Below are positions 1-11,005 of a stretch of 64,000 bases of DNA, piece by piece. Below the pieces are notes generated by a model that was not told the origin of the DNA, made no database searches, and worked only from the letters and a program-made list of their open reading frames with translations. The translations under genes were made by a program, and so were the position numbers. Source of the DNA: Leucocoprinus leucothites (Eukaryota > Basidiomycota > Agaricomycetes > Agaricales > Agaricaceae); NCBI GenBank assembly GCA_013368445.1, contig JAACJO010000028.1, positions 124,001-188,000 on the forward strand. Direction: 5' to 3'. The first letter of the stretch is position 1. Each line of letters begins with the position of its first letter.

Positions 1-1539
1 CATGGACTACACGCTGTCGAAGTTGAGGTATTTGCCAATCAGGCGCTTAGCGTTAGCGCCTGACTGAGAATCCCAAAGGTCGACCCAAATGGTAGCGGTG
101 TCGGCTTTGGTGAAGTTGCGCATGATGCACACGGAGGATACATTAGCGAATGTCTCCTTGAAGGGAGACACGCGCATACGGTCGGTGATGTGTTGAGGAG
201 TGGTGCAGATGCCACTCGTGTAGTAAGGGACGTCCAAGATCTTGAGGTAAGATCTGGACCTGGGTCATCTGGTCTTCAACACGAACGGAGTGGTGAAGGC
301 CGATGGGAGGGCAGACTCGATTACCGATGTCTCGGTGTCGGTGGCGACGGAACTGGTGTACAACGAGATTGTGTTGTACGCCTTGGCGATGTTCTCGATG
401 CGGAGAGGGCTCTTCGCGCGAGTGAGGGAGTCATTGAGGAGGCGCATGGCCTTGTGGTGGAGATAGGTGATATCACCAGCATCGCCAGTGAAATCCAGGA
501 AGACTTGGCGCCGGGTGGGGCCCGACGTGGTCATGCACGGCTTCTTTGCAGAAGGTGCATCAGCGAGGGCGGCCTGATGCATCGCAGCAACGCGATCGGG
601 CTCAAGGGTGGGGTGGGACTGGGCGAGCTTGATAAGCGCTGCCGCAGATGCCGGAGTACGTGCAACCTCGGCGAACGACTTCTTGGCCGCCGACGGTGGG
701 ATGGGCGCTCGCTTGGGAGTGGGGGGTGCTTGAGTGGGTGCTTTGCCACTAGCGCAGACCTTTACAGGCGCCGGCTTGGGCAGTAGGGGGGGACAGGCCG
801 GGGCGGGCTGACGATCCGGGGGTGGTAAAGTGGGTGCCTTGGGGGAACCCATGTCGATGTCATGTGGACCCGCTGAGTCAGCGGATCCATGGGTCGCCTC
901 GTGGATGACGCGCGTCATTTTAGGGGAGGTTTCGGCTGAGAATCTCTGACCAAAGCCCCCCAAGAAATCGCCAAACGTCTCCCAACCTTCGCTGTTGAGA
1001 GCATTCGAGGTGATTGAAGTGCCGGCCATGTGCAGCTCTTCAGTATCGGCGAATGCGACAGAGGCCTTGGCTAAACAAGTAACCATGCCTTGTGCGTCTT
1101 TGACTGGGATCTCGCTAGGGTGCTCGATGGTATCCAACCATTTAAGGAAGGATATGAGGTTATTGAGGGCGCGCCTCGGGGTGAGCTCCTTCTTCTTTCC
1201 CTTGGAGGAGGACACTGACATGGGGGCCACAGGGGGAGGGGGCGTGATGGGCACGAAAGTGTGTGCACCCACGGTGTAGGGTTGGAGTGGCGATGGGACG
1301 TCAGCCACTGGAGGAGCAGGCGATGGCGACGGGACGTCAGCCATCAACTGGGAGTGGCCAGGCAACGAGACATCAGCCTGGGAGGGACCGTAGAACCCAC
1401 GCACATTGAGTGGGTTGTTGTATGGGTTGAGATGTTCGTTCTCAGACATCTCGGGGATATTGAGCTCGTCGTCGGATGTGTTGACGGACTCAGTGGAGCG
1501 TGGTGGTGGCCGGTTAGCCTTAGACTTTCGTTTACCCAT
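1..1539 (-). pseudogene. HL-1 ORF1-like gag protein, one nonsense codon, partial
   Basis: The reading frame starts at ATG 1539 (MGKRKSK, a basic N-terminus) and is open to a TGA at 267-265. It then continues in the same frame to the window edge (LKILDVPYY, WVDLWDSQSG). The product is the half-LINE ORF1-like protein: a basic start, a long Pro/Ser-rich segment, then a domain homologous to LINE ORF1. The zinc knuckles would lie left of the window. The stop lies where other copies read LKT(K/R)RPRSRS, so it is a CGA to TGA change. By analogy with LINE ORF1 the protein would bind its own RNA; this is not shown here. Confidence 0.85.
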
Positions 1540-1625
1540 GTAGAATGAGTAAGAAAACGATGAGAACTAGACATCTAATCAAACACCAACTTTCGATGGT
1601 GGTGGTAAGAGGTCAAGGAGGGATG
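1..1625 (-). mobile_element. HL-1, half-LINE (subfamily A), 3' end beyond window
   Basis: This is a minus-strand half-LINE. Its 5' terminus is the family block (reverse complement of ...GGAGGGATG) ending at 1625. It sits in the same orientation inside HL-2, whose sequence resumes at 1626. The element runs off the left edge within the ORF, so its poly(A) and left TSD are not visible. The 5' UTR between 1625 and the ATG at 1539 is about 86 nt and is of the subfamily A type shared with HL-4 and HL-9. Confidence 0.9.
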
Positions 1626-2150
1626 CATCCACTCACTGTCGAGGGCTGTATCGCCTTGGCCCTGGTTGAGAATATCCACAACCAGCCCAACAAGCGTCGG
1701 GACGAGTACGGCAGTGGTGGCCTCCGAAAGGGGGCCCTGAGGAATGCTCCCGACGAAGCGGGAGAACAAATGCAGCCCAGCAAGAGCCCGGGTCTCAACA
1801 AACTCCTCAGTTGACCCGGAGGAGACCGCAGACCGAGGTGCTGGGGGAGGAGGAGTGATGGGCACGAATGTACGTGTGCCCACTGTGTAGGGTTTCAGTG
1901 GCAACGGGACATCAGCCACTGGGGGAGCAGGCGATGGCGACGGGACATCAACCATCGACTGGGAGGGGCCAGGTGACGGGACGTCAGCCTGGGGGGGAAC
2001 GTAGAACCCGCGAACATTGTGGGGGTTGTCGTATGGGTCGAGATGTTTGTCCTCGGACATCTCGGGGATGTTGAGTTCGTCGTCGGAGGCGTTGACGGAC
2101 TCAGTGGAGCAGGGTGGTGGCCTATTAGTCTTAGATTTGCGTTTACCCAT
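1626..2150 (-). pseudogene. HL-2 ORF1-like protein, N-terminal fragment
   Basis: ATG at 2150 begins MGKRKSKTNRPPP. The frame is open for about 175 codons until HL-1 interrupts it at 1625. It contains the conserved DELNIPEMSED segment, the Pro/Ser-rich repeats with PSPAPPVADVP, and the subfamily B central segment (FSRFVGSIPQ, LNQGQGDTAL). No zinc knuckle is present in this fragment. It is interrupted, so it is non-functional as it stands. Confidence 0.8.
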
Positions 2151-2236
2151 GTAACTTCAAGTAGACGCAGTAGTATTGAGCTCTAATCGCGACACACCAA
2201 CTTTCAATGGTGGTGGTAAGAGGTCAAGGAGGGATG
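1626..2236 (-). mobile_element. HL-2, half-LINE (subfamily B), 5' part only
   Basis: This is the 5' part of a second minus-strand half-LINE, with its 5' terminus at 2236. HL-1 interrupts it at 1625/1626 and the rest lies left of the window. The 5' UTR (GTGTCGCGATTAGAGCTC) and the protein middle (GSTEEFVETRALAG) match HL-3, so both belong to subfamily B. To its right is LINE-a from 2237; the left TSD is outside the window, so its target is not proven. Confidence 0.85.
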
Positions 2237-2504
2237 GAAGAAGAAGTACCGCGGCAACGGTTTCCTTCTTTCCAAGAAAAATCGCAAATTCCTCACTCCT
2301 ACCTATGTCAAGGGAGGCACGTGGCTTCCCTTAGCTAATGAGTCACCATCACTCTGCGCTCGTATGACTCGAGCCATCCTCAATCATGCTCCGATTGGAG
2401 CTTATTGCGAGAGGTTCTTCCCCCTTGAACCAATATCCTGTCGTTGTGGCCATCGCCTGGAAACACGACATCACATTCTGTGCTATTGCCCTCTCTACCC
2501 CATC
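2237..2504 (+). mobile_element. LINE-a, left segment (3' part of ORF2)
   Basis: This plus-strand LINE segment encodes the C-terminal part of ORF2 (KKKYRGNGFLLSKKNRKF, then CRCGHRLETRHHILCYC). HL-3 interrupts it at 2504/2505 and it resumes at 7725. The TSD CCTCTCTACCCCATC lies at 2490-2504 and 7725-7739. Its 5' side is either truncated here or lies beyond HL-2 to the left. Confidence 0.9.
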
Positions 2505-2706
2505 TTTTTTTTTTTTTTTTTTTAAAAAAAATCAAGGTGACCCTGGAGGGGTCATTCATAACGCGGTGTGTGATAGCAGTCCGCACCCGACTATCTACTA
2601 CATGGAACCGATACTGCTACTGACTACGCACAAGTAAACAACTGGGAATATATACAAGTCCTGTCCGAGACAATACACAAGTCGACAGCAGAAGGGGGGC
2701 TAGGCA
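2505..2706 (-). mobile_element. HL-3, 3' terminal segment with poly(A)
   Basis: This is the 3' end of minus-strand HL-3. The poly(T) from about 2505 is the tail read in reverse. It is followed by the family tail (GATTTT, a near-perfect TGACCCCTCC/AGGGTCA hairpin, and the GCGGACTGC region). LINE-b interrupts the 3' UTR; the TSD GCAGAAGGGGGGCTAGGCA lies at 2688-2706 and 3304-3322. Confidence 0.9.
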
Positions 2707-3098
2707 CGTGGCTTCCCTTAGCCAATGAGTCACCACAACTTTGCGCTTGTATGACTCGGGCCATCCTCAATCACGCTCCAATTGGAGCTTATCGCGAGAG
2801 GTTCTTCCCCCTTGAACAAATATCCTGTCATTGTGGCCATCGCCTGGAAACACAACATCACATTTTGTGCTATTGCCCCCTCTACCCCATCTGCACTCAA
2901 TGGGTGCAATGCGCCTTCCCTCAATACGAGTTCCTTGTCAAATTCTTGAAAAAGAATCCGGCCGCTTTTGCTTTCACTAATCATGACACGTGTCCACCGC
3001 CGCTTCAAGCCCCTGTGCCCACCGAACCAAATGAAGGTGAACTATATTCTTTCATCTCTTCTCTTCTTTTCTCTTTTGAGTCAGATCTCTGTGTATAA
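2707..3098 (+). pseudogene. LINE-b ORF2 C-terminal fragment
   Basis: An open frame begins GTWLPLANESPQ and ends SFESDLCV at TAA 3096-3098. It carries the C-terminal Cys/His motif (CHCGHRLETQHHILCYC) seen at residues 1228-1244 of the intact ORF2 of LINE-g. There is no RT or endonuclease, so it is only a relic. Confidence 0.85.
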
Positions 3099-3303
3099 CA
3101 CCTCGTTCTATAGTTTCTCTCGATTCTTCTCTATTTCACTGGTCTAATCATGTATAGTCCTTGCTTTAAGCGGTCTCTGACCGCTTCGTGTACCCCAGCT
3201 TGCTGTAGTGTACCATCTGTTTGTAATATTTAGTTGAAAGCAGACTGCGATCGAGCACCGCTATATAAATACATTGATTTAAAAAAAAAAAAAAAAAAAA
3301 AAA
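2707..3303 (+). mobile_element. LINE-b, 5'-truncated LINE inserted in HL-3
   Basis: This is about 0.6 kb of LINE 3' end: the last 130 codons of ORF2, the 3' UTR with the AAGCGGTC/GACCGCTT stem (about 3170-3188), the shared 3' tail, and poly(A) from about 3280. The 19-bp TSD lies at 2688-2706 and 3304-3322. Severe 5' truncation is typical of target-primed reverse transcription. Confidence 0.92.
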
Positions 3304-3946
3304 GCAGAAGGGGGGCTAGGCATGTAACAAAATACAAAGAAACGAGACATTTACTGATATCACTGCATCTGATGGCAGGCCTTGTGGTTGGTGAGAGCCC
3401 ACCTGGCGACCGGCGATGGGTGGGGGACAATGCATTGGCACTAGGGAGCTCCCCCTAGGCCCGGGACCAACCAGCAGGACTGGAATGACTTTGCAGCCAA
3501 TCCCGATCAAAACGGTGGCACCAGAACGCGCACTTGCGGTCAGCAGCGGCATGTTCTTTGCCGCAGTTGATGCACTTGATGTGGGGACAGGGATCCCCAG
3601 CGGGTGTGGGCTGGATGGGGGGGTTAGCCTTCGGCGACCCCTTGCAGCAGGAGGAGGTGGTGCGGTGATTCTTGGACCGATGTGGCCCACTGCATTGTGA
3701 ACACCTGAGAGCACGGTTGCGACAGGTGGTGGTAGTGTGGCCCCATCGCCAGCATCATTGACACTGGGGGGTCCTGGGGTGAGCGCGTGCAGCCTTGATC
3801 ATAGACTGCACGCTGTCAAAGTTGACGTATTTGCCGACCATGCGCTTGGCGTTAGCACCTGACTGAGAGTCCCAGAGGTCGACCCAAACAGTGGCAGTGT
3901 CGGCCTTGGCGGAGTTGCGCATGATGTGCACGGAAGAGACATTTGC
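3304..3946 (-). pseudogene. HL-3 ORF1-like protein, zinc-knuckle C-terminal part
   Basis: This is the middle segment of HL-3, between LINE-b and HL-4. On the minus strand it carries the end of the ORF: ANVSSVHIMRNSAKAD, WVDLWDSQSG, then the CCHC knuckles, ending at TAG 3457-3455. Translation is broken by a TGA at 3757-3755 at PQCQ(R), where other copies have CGA. 3304-3454 is 3' UTR. The frame continues from 6262 to 7638 across the HL-4 insertion. Confidence 0.85.
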
Positions 3947-6246
3947 CATCCCTCCTTGACCTCTTACCACCACCATCAAAAGTTGGTGTTTGATTAGATG
4001 TCTAGTTCTCATCGTTTTCTTACTCATTACACATGGGTAAACGAAAGTCTAAGGCTAACCGGCCACCACCGCGCTCCACCGAGTCCGTCAACGCGTCTGA
4101 CGACGAACTCAACATCCCCGAGATGTCTGAAGATGAACATCTCGACCCCTACGATAACCCTCTCAACGTGCGAGGGTTCTACGGTCCCTCCCAGGCAGAT
4201 GTCTCGTTGCCTGGCCCCTCCCAGTCGATGGCTGACATCCCGTCGCCATCGCCCGCTCCTCCAGTGGCTGACGTCCCGTCGCCACTCCAGCCCTACACCG
4301 TTGGCGCACGCACTTTCGTGCCCATTACGCCCCCCCCCCCCTGTGGCTCCCGTGTCCGTGTCCTCCTCCAAGGGAAAGAAGAAGGAGGTCACCCCGAGGA
4401 TTGCCCTCAACAAGCTCATATCCTTCCTTAAGTGGTTGGATACTATTGAAGACCCGGCTGAAATCCCAGTCAACGACGCGCAAGGCATGGTTACCTGTTT
4501 AGCCAAGGCCTCTTACGCATTCACCAAGGAGCTGCACATGGAAGGCACCCTTATCACCTCGAACTCCTTCAACGCCCACGGCTGGGAGACGTTCGCTGAT
4601 TTCTTGGGGGGCTTCGGTCAGAGATTCTTGGCCGAGACCTCCCCTAAAGCGACGCGCATCGTCCTCGAGGCGACCCATGGATCCGCTGACTCAGTGGGTC
4701 CATGTGACATTAACATGGGCTCCCCCGAGGCGCCCACCTTACCGCCCCTGGGTCACCGGCCCACCCCGGCCCGTCCCTCCCTACCGCCCAAGCCGGCGCC
4801 TGCAAAGGCCCGTGCTAGTGGCAAAGCGCCCACTCAAGCGCCCCCCGCTCCCAAGCGAGCACCCATCCCACCCTCAGCGGCTAAGAAGTCGTTTGCCAAG
4901 GTTGCACGCACTCCGGCGTCTGCGGCAGCGCTTATTAAGCTCGCCCAGTCCCACCCCACCCTTGAGCCCGATTGCGTCGCTGCGATGCATCAGGCCGCCC
5001 TCGCTGATGTGCCTTCTGCAAAGAAGCCACGCATGACCACGTCAGGCCCCACCCGGCGCCAACTCTTCCTCGATTTCACTGGTGATGCCGGTGATATCTC
5101 CTATCTCCATCACAAGGCCATGCGCCTTCTCAACGACTCCCTCACTCGGGCGAAGAGCTCTCTTTGCGTCGAGAATATCGCCAAGGTGTACAACACCATT
5201 TCGTTGTACACCAACTCCGTCGCCACCGATGCCGAGGCATCGGTGATCGAGTCTGCCCTCCCCTCCACCTTCACCGCTCCGTTCGTGCTGAAGACCAAAC
5301 GACCCAGGTCCAGATCTTACCTTAAGATCTTGGACGTCCCTTATTACATGAGTGGTGTGCGTACCACTCCCCAACACGTCACTGACCGTATGCGGGTGTC
5401 TCCCTTCAAGGAGACATTTGCGAACATCTCCTCCCTGCGCATCATGCGTAACTCCGCCAAGGCCGACACCGCCACCGTTTGGGTCGACCTCTGGGATTCT
5501 CAGTCCGGCGCTAACGCCAAGCGCCTGGTCGGCAAGTACCTCAACTTTGACAGCGTGCAGTCTATGATCAAGGCCGCACGTGCCCACCCTGGGACCCCCC
5601 AGTGTCAACGATGCTGGCGTTGGGGTCACACTACCTCCACCTGTCGCAACCGTGCTCTCAGGTGCTCGCAATGCGGTGGACCACATCGGTCCGAGAATCA
5701 CTGCACCACATCCTCCTGCTGTAAGGGGTCGCCGAAGGCCAATCCCCCCATCCAGCCCACACCCGCTGGGGATCCCTGTCCCCACATCAAGTGCGTCAAT
5801 TGCGGCAAGGAACATGCTGCAACTGACCGCAAGTGCGCGTTCTGGCGCCACTGTTTTGATCGGGATTGGCTGCAAAGTCATTCCGGTCCTGCTGGTTGGT
5901 CCCAGGCCTAGGGGGAGCTCCCTAGTGCCAACGCATTGTTCCCCATCCATCGCCGGTTGCCAGGTGGGCTCCATCCTCAAGGCCTGCCTCCAGTTGCAGT
6001 GATAACGGTATATGTTTCTTCTCTTTGTATTTGTTACATGCCTAGCCCCCTTCTGCTGTCGTTTCGCGTACTGTTTCGGACAGGACTTATTATCTATTCC
6101 CGGTTGTTTGCTCTTGCGTAGTTGGTAGCGGTATCGGTTCCATGTAGTAGATAGTCAGGCGCGGACTGCTATCGCGCACCGCGTTATAAATAGCAACCCC
6201 TCCGGGGTCGCACTTGATTTTCAAAAAAAAAAAAAAAAAAAAAAAA
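3947..6246 (+). mobile_element. HL-4, complete half-LINE (subfamily A)
   Basis: This is a full-length 2.3-kb half-LINE. It starts with the family 5' block CATCCCTCCTTGACCTCT at 3947, has an ATG at 4033, a stop at 5909-5911, about 310 nt of 3' UTR with the GCGGACTGCTATCGCGC tail and ACCCCTCCGGGGT hairpin, and poly(A) to 6246. The TSD GGAAGAGACATTTGC lies at 3932-3946 and 6247-6261, inside HL-3. Both ends are present and no RT is encoded, so the ORF1-only structure is genuine. Confidence 0.95.
4033..5911 (+). pseudogene. HL-4 ORF1-like gag protein, one frameshift
   Basis: The ORF starts at MGKRKSKANRPPPR (4033) and ends ...GWSQA at TAG 5909-5911, about 626 codons in all. It carries the basic N-terminus, DELNIPEMSEDEH, Pro-rich repeats, the KGKKKEVTPR...LISFLKWLDTIED segment and the LINE-ORF1-homologous domain. 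Three Cys/His knuckles follow near the end (CQRCWRWGHTTSTC, CSQCGGPH, CVNCGKEH). A run of 12 C at about 4330-4341, where other copies have CCCCCTCCCCC, adds one base and shifts the frame. Otherwise the gene is open. Sequencing error in the homopolymer is possible. Confidence 0.88.
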
Positions 6247-7724
6247 GGAAGAGACATTTGCAAATGTCTCCTTGAAGGGAGACACACGCATGCGGTCAGT
6301 GACGTGTTGAGGAGTGGTACGAACACCACTCGTGTAGTAAGGGACGTCCAAGATCTTAAGGTAAGATCTGGACCTGGGTCGTTTGGTCTTCAGCACGAAC
6401 GGAGCGGTGAAGGTGGAGGGGAGGGCAGACTCGATCACCGATGCCTTGGCATCGGTGGCGACAGAGCTGGTATACAACGATATGGTGTTGTACGCCTTGG
6501 CGATGTTCTCGATGTGGAGAGGGCTCTTCGCGCGAGTGAGGGAGTCATTGAGGAGGCGCATGGCCTTGTGGTGGAGGTAGGTGATGTCACCGGCGTCGCC
6601 AGTGAAATTGAGGAAGAGTTGACGCCGGGTGGGGCCCGACGTGGTCATGCGCGGCTTCTTTGCAGAAGGCGCATCAGCGAGGGCAGCCTGATGCATCGCA
6701 GCGATGCGATTGGGCTCGAGGGTGGGGTGGGACTGAGCGAGCTTGATGAGCACTGCTGCAGATGCCGGGGTACGTGCGATCTTGGCGAACGACTTCTTAG
6801 TCGCCGAGGGTGGGATGGGTGCTCGTTTAGGAGTGGGGGGCGCTTGAGTGGGCGCTTTGCCACTAGCGCGGGCCTTTGCAGGCGCCGGCTTGGGCGGTAG
6901 GGGGGGACGGGCCGGGGCGGGCCGACGATCCGGGGGCGGTAAAGTGGGCGCCTTGGGGGAGCCCATGTCAATGTCACGTGGGCCCGCTTTGTCAGCGGAT
7001 CCATGGGTCACCTCGTGGGTGATGCGCGTACGATTAGGGCCGGCCCCCACGACTCTGTGGGCACAATCCTGTACGAAATCCGCAAATGTGTCCCATCCCT
7101 GGGCACGCATTCGCTCGCTTTCGAGGGCCGTGTCGCCTTGGCCCCGGTTGAAAATCTCAGCAACCAATGCAACAAGCATTGGCACGAGTACGGTGATGGT
7201 GGCCTCTGGAAGGGGCCTCTCTTGAGGAACATTCCCAACGAATCGGGAGAAGAAGCGCAGCCCAGCAAGAGCCCAAGTCTCAACAGACTCCTCAGTTGAC
7301 CCGGAGGAGACCGCAGACTGAGGTGCTGGGGGAGGAGGGGTGATGGGCACGAACGTGCGCGTGCCCACGGTGTACGGTTTCAGTGGCGACGAGACGTCAG
7401 CCACTGGGGGAGCAACAGGCGATGGCGACGGGACGTCAGCCAACGACTGGGAGGGGCCAGGCGACGAGACGTCAGCCTGGGGGGGACCGTAGAACCCGCG
7501 AACGTTGCGGGGGTCGTCATATGGGTCGAGATGTCCATCCTCGGACATCTCGGGGATGTTGAGTTCGTCGTTGGAGGCGTTGACGGACTCGGTGGATCGG
7601 GGCGGTGGCCTATTAGACTTAGATTTACGTTTACCCATGTAATTACAAGTAGACGCAGTAGTATTGAGCTCTAATCGCGACACACCAACTTTTGATGGTG
7701 GTGGTAAGAGGTCAAGGAGGGATG
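6247..7724 (-). mobile_element. HL-3, 5' segment (subfamily B)
   Basis: This is the 5' half of HL-3. The 5' terminus is at 7724, next to the right TSD copy (7725-7739) in LINE-a. HL-4 interrupts it at 6246/6247. The whole HL-3 footprint is 2505-7724 and it holds HL-4 and LINE-b. Its 5' UTR matches HL-2. Confidence 0.93.
6262..7638 (-). pseudogene. HL-3 ORF1-like gag protein, N-terminal two thirds
   Basis: ATG at 7638 begins MGKRKSKSNRPPPR; the upstream in-frame ATG-like extension lies in the 5' UTR and is not needed. The frame is open to the HL-4 insertion. The subfamily B centre (GSTEESVETWALAGLRFFSRF, FNRGQGDTALESERMRAQG) replaces the KGKKKELTPR...FLKWLDTIE block of subfamily A. The flanks (ADVPSP repeats, THGSADKAGPRDIDMGSPKAP) stay alike. 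The C-terminus continues at 3946-3455. Confidence 0.87.
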
Positions 7725-8150
7725 CCTCTCTACCCCATCCGCACTCAATGGGTGCAATGCGCTTTCCCTCAATACGAGTTCCTCGTCAAATATTTGAAAA
7801 AGAATCCGGCCGCTTTTGCTTTCACTAATCATGACACACGTCCACCGCCGCCTCAAGCCCCTGTGCCCGCCAAACCAAATGAAGGTGAACTATATTCTTT
7901 CATCTCTTCTCTTCTCTTCTCTTTTGAGTCCGATCTCTGTGTATGACACCTCGTTTCATAGTCTCTTTCGAGTCTTCTCTATTTTCCTGGACTAATTGTG
8001 TATAGTCTATGTCTTAAGCAGTCTCCGACTGCTTCGTGTACCCCAGCTTGCTGTAGTGTACCATCTGTTTGTAATATTTAGTTGAAAGCGGACTGCGATC
8101 AAGCACCGCTATATAAATTCATTGATTTAAAAAAAAAAAAAAAAAAAAAA
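7725..8150 (+). mobile_element. LINE-a, right segment (3' end and poly(A))
   Basis: This segment continues LINE-a after HL-3. ORF2 ends at TGA 7944-7946 (SFESDLCV). The 3' UTR carries the stem AAGCAGTC/GACTGCTT at 8016-8034, then the shared tail, then poly(A) 8129-8150. It sits inside the 3' UTR of LINE-c, whose sequence starts at 8151. Confidence 0.92.
8016..8034 (+). other. 3' UTR stem-loop of LINE-a
   Basis: AAGCAGTC-TCC-GACTGCTT forms a perfect 8-bp stem with a 3-nt loop about 100 nt before the poly(A). Other LINE copies have AAGCGGTC/GACCGCTT, so this copy differs at two paired positions in a compensating way. A role in template recognition by the RT is inference. Confidence 0.7.
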
Positions 8151-10974
8151 TTGACTATACACAATTAGTCCAGCAAAATAGAGAAGACTCGAGAGAGACT
8201 ATAGAACAAGGTGTCATACACAGAGATCAGGCTCAAGAGAAAAGAGGAGAGAAGAGATAAAAGAATATAGTTCACCTTCATTTGGTTCGGCGGGCACAGG
8301 GGCTTGAGGCGGCAGTGAATGCGTGTCATGATTGGTGAAGGCAAAAGCAGCTGGATTCTTTTTCAAGAACTCGATGAAGAACTCATATTGAGGGAAGGCA
8401 CATTGCACCCATTGAGTGCGGATCGGGTAGAGTGGGCAATAGCACAAGATGTGATGTCATGATTCTAGGCGATGGCCACACCGACAGGATATTGGTTCGA
8501 GGGGGAAGAATCTCTCACGATATGCTCCAATCGGAGCATGATTTAGGATGGCCTGAGTCATGCGAGCGCATAGTGATGGTGATCCATTGGCTAAGGGAAG
8601 CCACGTGCCTCCCTTGACATAAGTGGGAATGAGGAACTTGCAATTTTTCTTGGAGAGAAGGAAACCATTGCCGTGGTACTTTTTCTTCCAAAACGTAGAC
8701 TCCCAGGATTTCTGGCAATTGTTGGTGGCTTTGTGTCATAGAAAGTCGAGGGTGGCACCCGTGTGAGAAGGGGCGTGTATGCGCGTGGAGGTGACGTCAT
8801 TATGGACTTTGAGATGGGGTTTCCAACACCATTTGGAGGGAATGTCCCAGAAGTTGATGGATCGTGATGGTTTGTCTGCAAGCCAGTCGAATAGGAGTCG
8901 GCATACTTGAACAGATTGTGACTGACTTGAATGGATAGAGGGATCGACTGCCAGCTTGGCTGCTGGAAGACAATCGGTAATGAATATGATGTGATCACAT
9001 TGAAGAGATATGGCTTTAGCAATGCTGATGCGGATGGAATATAGTTCGGCGTCCATAGAAGAAGCCTTGCCGCTTGCTTGTTTTGCATGGGACACTTGCC
9101 GTCCGCTGCGATATAAGTGTGCTGCCAAAACCGCCTGAAGGGAACCTACAAGGGGAACAGAGGCATCAGTGATGACTGAAATACAATTATGATTCGAAGA
9201 AGAAGAAGTAAAGATTGAATCAAGAGATGATACATGCTTGTACATTTCTTGTTTGTCCAAGTGATTACAAGGGTGAAAATGAATGGAATCAGAATAGATG
9301 TCCATGAGGCGAGAACCAGGCTTGGATTCGGGAGCGAAAGGGGAAAAAGAATCAGACAGATGAGAGAGAGAACTATCTACATCAATAATAGGGCCTTTGA
9401 CTTTAGCTTTTTTGGCCATAGTGAGAAGACAAAGTGATTGGGGATGAGGGGATGAATTAAGAGAAAAACGGTCTGATAAAAGAGATCGTAATGCATGATT
9501 AGAAGGTAACGTAGAGACTCGATACAATGAGCGAATAGCTAATTTATGAAGGTGAAGGTGAATTGGAATGAGACCAGCGATACTTTCAACTCCACCAGAT
9601 GGAGATGTGCGAAAAGCACCAGTAATCCAAATAGCTGCGTGTCTTTGCATGGACAAGAGGGACTTGAGTAGCACCTTGTTATGAGCACCTTCAAAATACC
9701 ATAATCGAAAACCATATGTTGCCACTGGGACAACACATGATCTGTATAGAAGTCATTTTTGGAGGGGAAGGAGACCACGGGTGGAGTTACCTAGCATACC
9801 CATAGCTTTTACAGTGGATAATGCCTTGGTAGAGTAATAGTGAACGTGTTCTTGGAAAGAGAGCCGATGATCAAAGTAAAATCCAAGATAGTGCCAGAAT
9901 CGTTTAGGATGGAGTATGGGACCGCTGACTTTAGATAAGTCTAGAGGAGGGTTTGAGTCGTTATGGCGACAAGAGAAGTGGAAGACTTCAGATTTGTCGT
10001 GTTCGATGATTAATCCGAGGTCAGTGCAAATGGAGTTAATGATGGCGTAAGCTGCTTTAAGGGAAGAGGTTGTGTCAGTGTAGTTCTTCGCTTGAGATAT
10101 ACAAAGCCCATCATCAACAAAAGATAGGAGGGAGGAGGAGATAGATTGTAATCGAGCGCGTTGCTCGAACATGAACATGAGAGGCACCAAATAAAGTGCC
10201 GATAGTATGGGAGAAAGAGCCGAGCCTTGCCCTACGCCAACATCCGCGTTATGAGCATCAGATAGGAAGGTATTCCACATATACTGAGTCGATCAACCTA
10301 TGAGGTAGTGAGAAAAGAAATTGACGAGCTCAGGGGTGAATCCTTGGTGTCGTAGAATGTTAGTGAGGATATCATGGTTGAGGGATGGGACAAATTGGGC
10401 GATGTCGAAGGCACAGACGCTAGTGATCATACCTTTGGCCCAACTGGTCCGGATGATATGGGTGAGGAAGACACCAGCATCCTTGGTAGAATGCTGAATA
10501 ATTCCACCCATTTGATTTGGATGTAAGATTTCTAAGGATACCGCTTCAAATTGCATATGGCGTGTGATCATCTTTTTGATTAATTTGCCTAAGGTGTTTA
10601 GTAGAACAATAGGATGAAACATTTTTGGGGTGTCATAGGCTGGTTTATTCAGCTTGGAGATGATGATGGAGACCGAGTCTTTGAAGTGACTCAGCCAATA
10701 AGAGAGATGTACACACGCATTAGCGATAAGTATGATGTTCTTTAGGCAATCGTTATGAGCAACGATAGACTTCAGATGTTTCCATGAGACGTGATCAGGG
10801 CCGGGTGCTGAGGAATTAGCGCAAGATTGTAGGGATTCCATGAGTTCAAGGGCAGAGAAGTTCGCCCAAGATCGAGGAGGGAGGGTTTTCATTTCATTCA
10901 GAATCTGAGGGCTTACCGGTCGGCCCGACACAGAATTATATGACGAGTGGAGCGCATTCCACAAGTCCAGCAGG

Positions 10975-10975
<1 letters not shown>
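8151..10975 (-). pseudogene. LINE-c ORF2, RT to RNase H part, decayed
   Basis: This is the minus-strand ORF2 of the old LINE-c. The 3' UTR fragment lies at 8151-8213, with the stop at about 8214. Rightwards, which is towards the N-terminus, come the Cys/His motif, RNase H (VITDASVP, DAELYSIRI, ITDCLPAAK), RT (SFVDDGLCIS, GVGQGSALSPILSALYL) and the RT entry region. The reading frame is continuous, but TGA stops occur at 8457, 8736, 9753 and 10293, each where intact copies have an arginine codon (CGA, or CGG at 9753 in LINE-d). HL-5 interrupts it at 10975/10976. LINE-a is inserted in its 3' UTR. Confidence 0.88.

Positions 10976-11005
<30 letters not shown>

Noticed and set aside
190..786. Long plus-strand ORF rich in Gly/Arg opposite HL-1, and similar ones at 5042-5980, 6214-6900, 27659-28255 and 62637-63248
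   Set aside because: They are antisense shadows of the GC-rich half-LINE ORF, recur wherever that ORF occurs, and have no domain of their own.
4325..4345. Programmed frameshift at the C12 tract of HL-4
   Set aside because: Other copies have CCCCCTCCCCC with no shift needed, so this is a slip mutation or a sequencing error.
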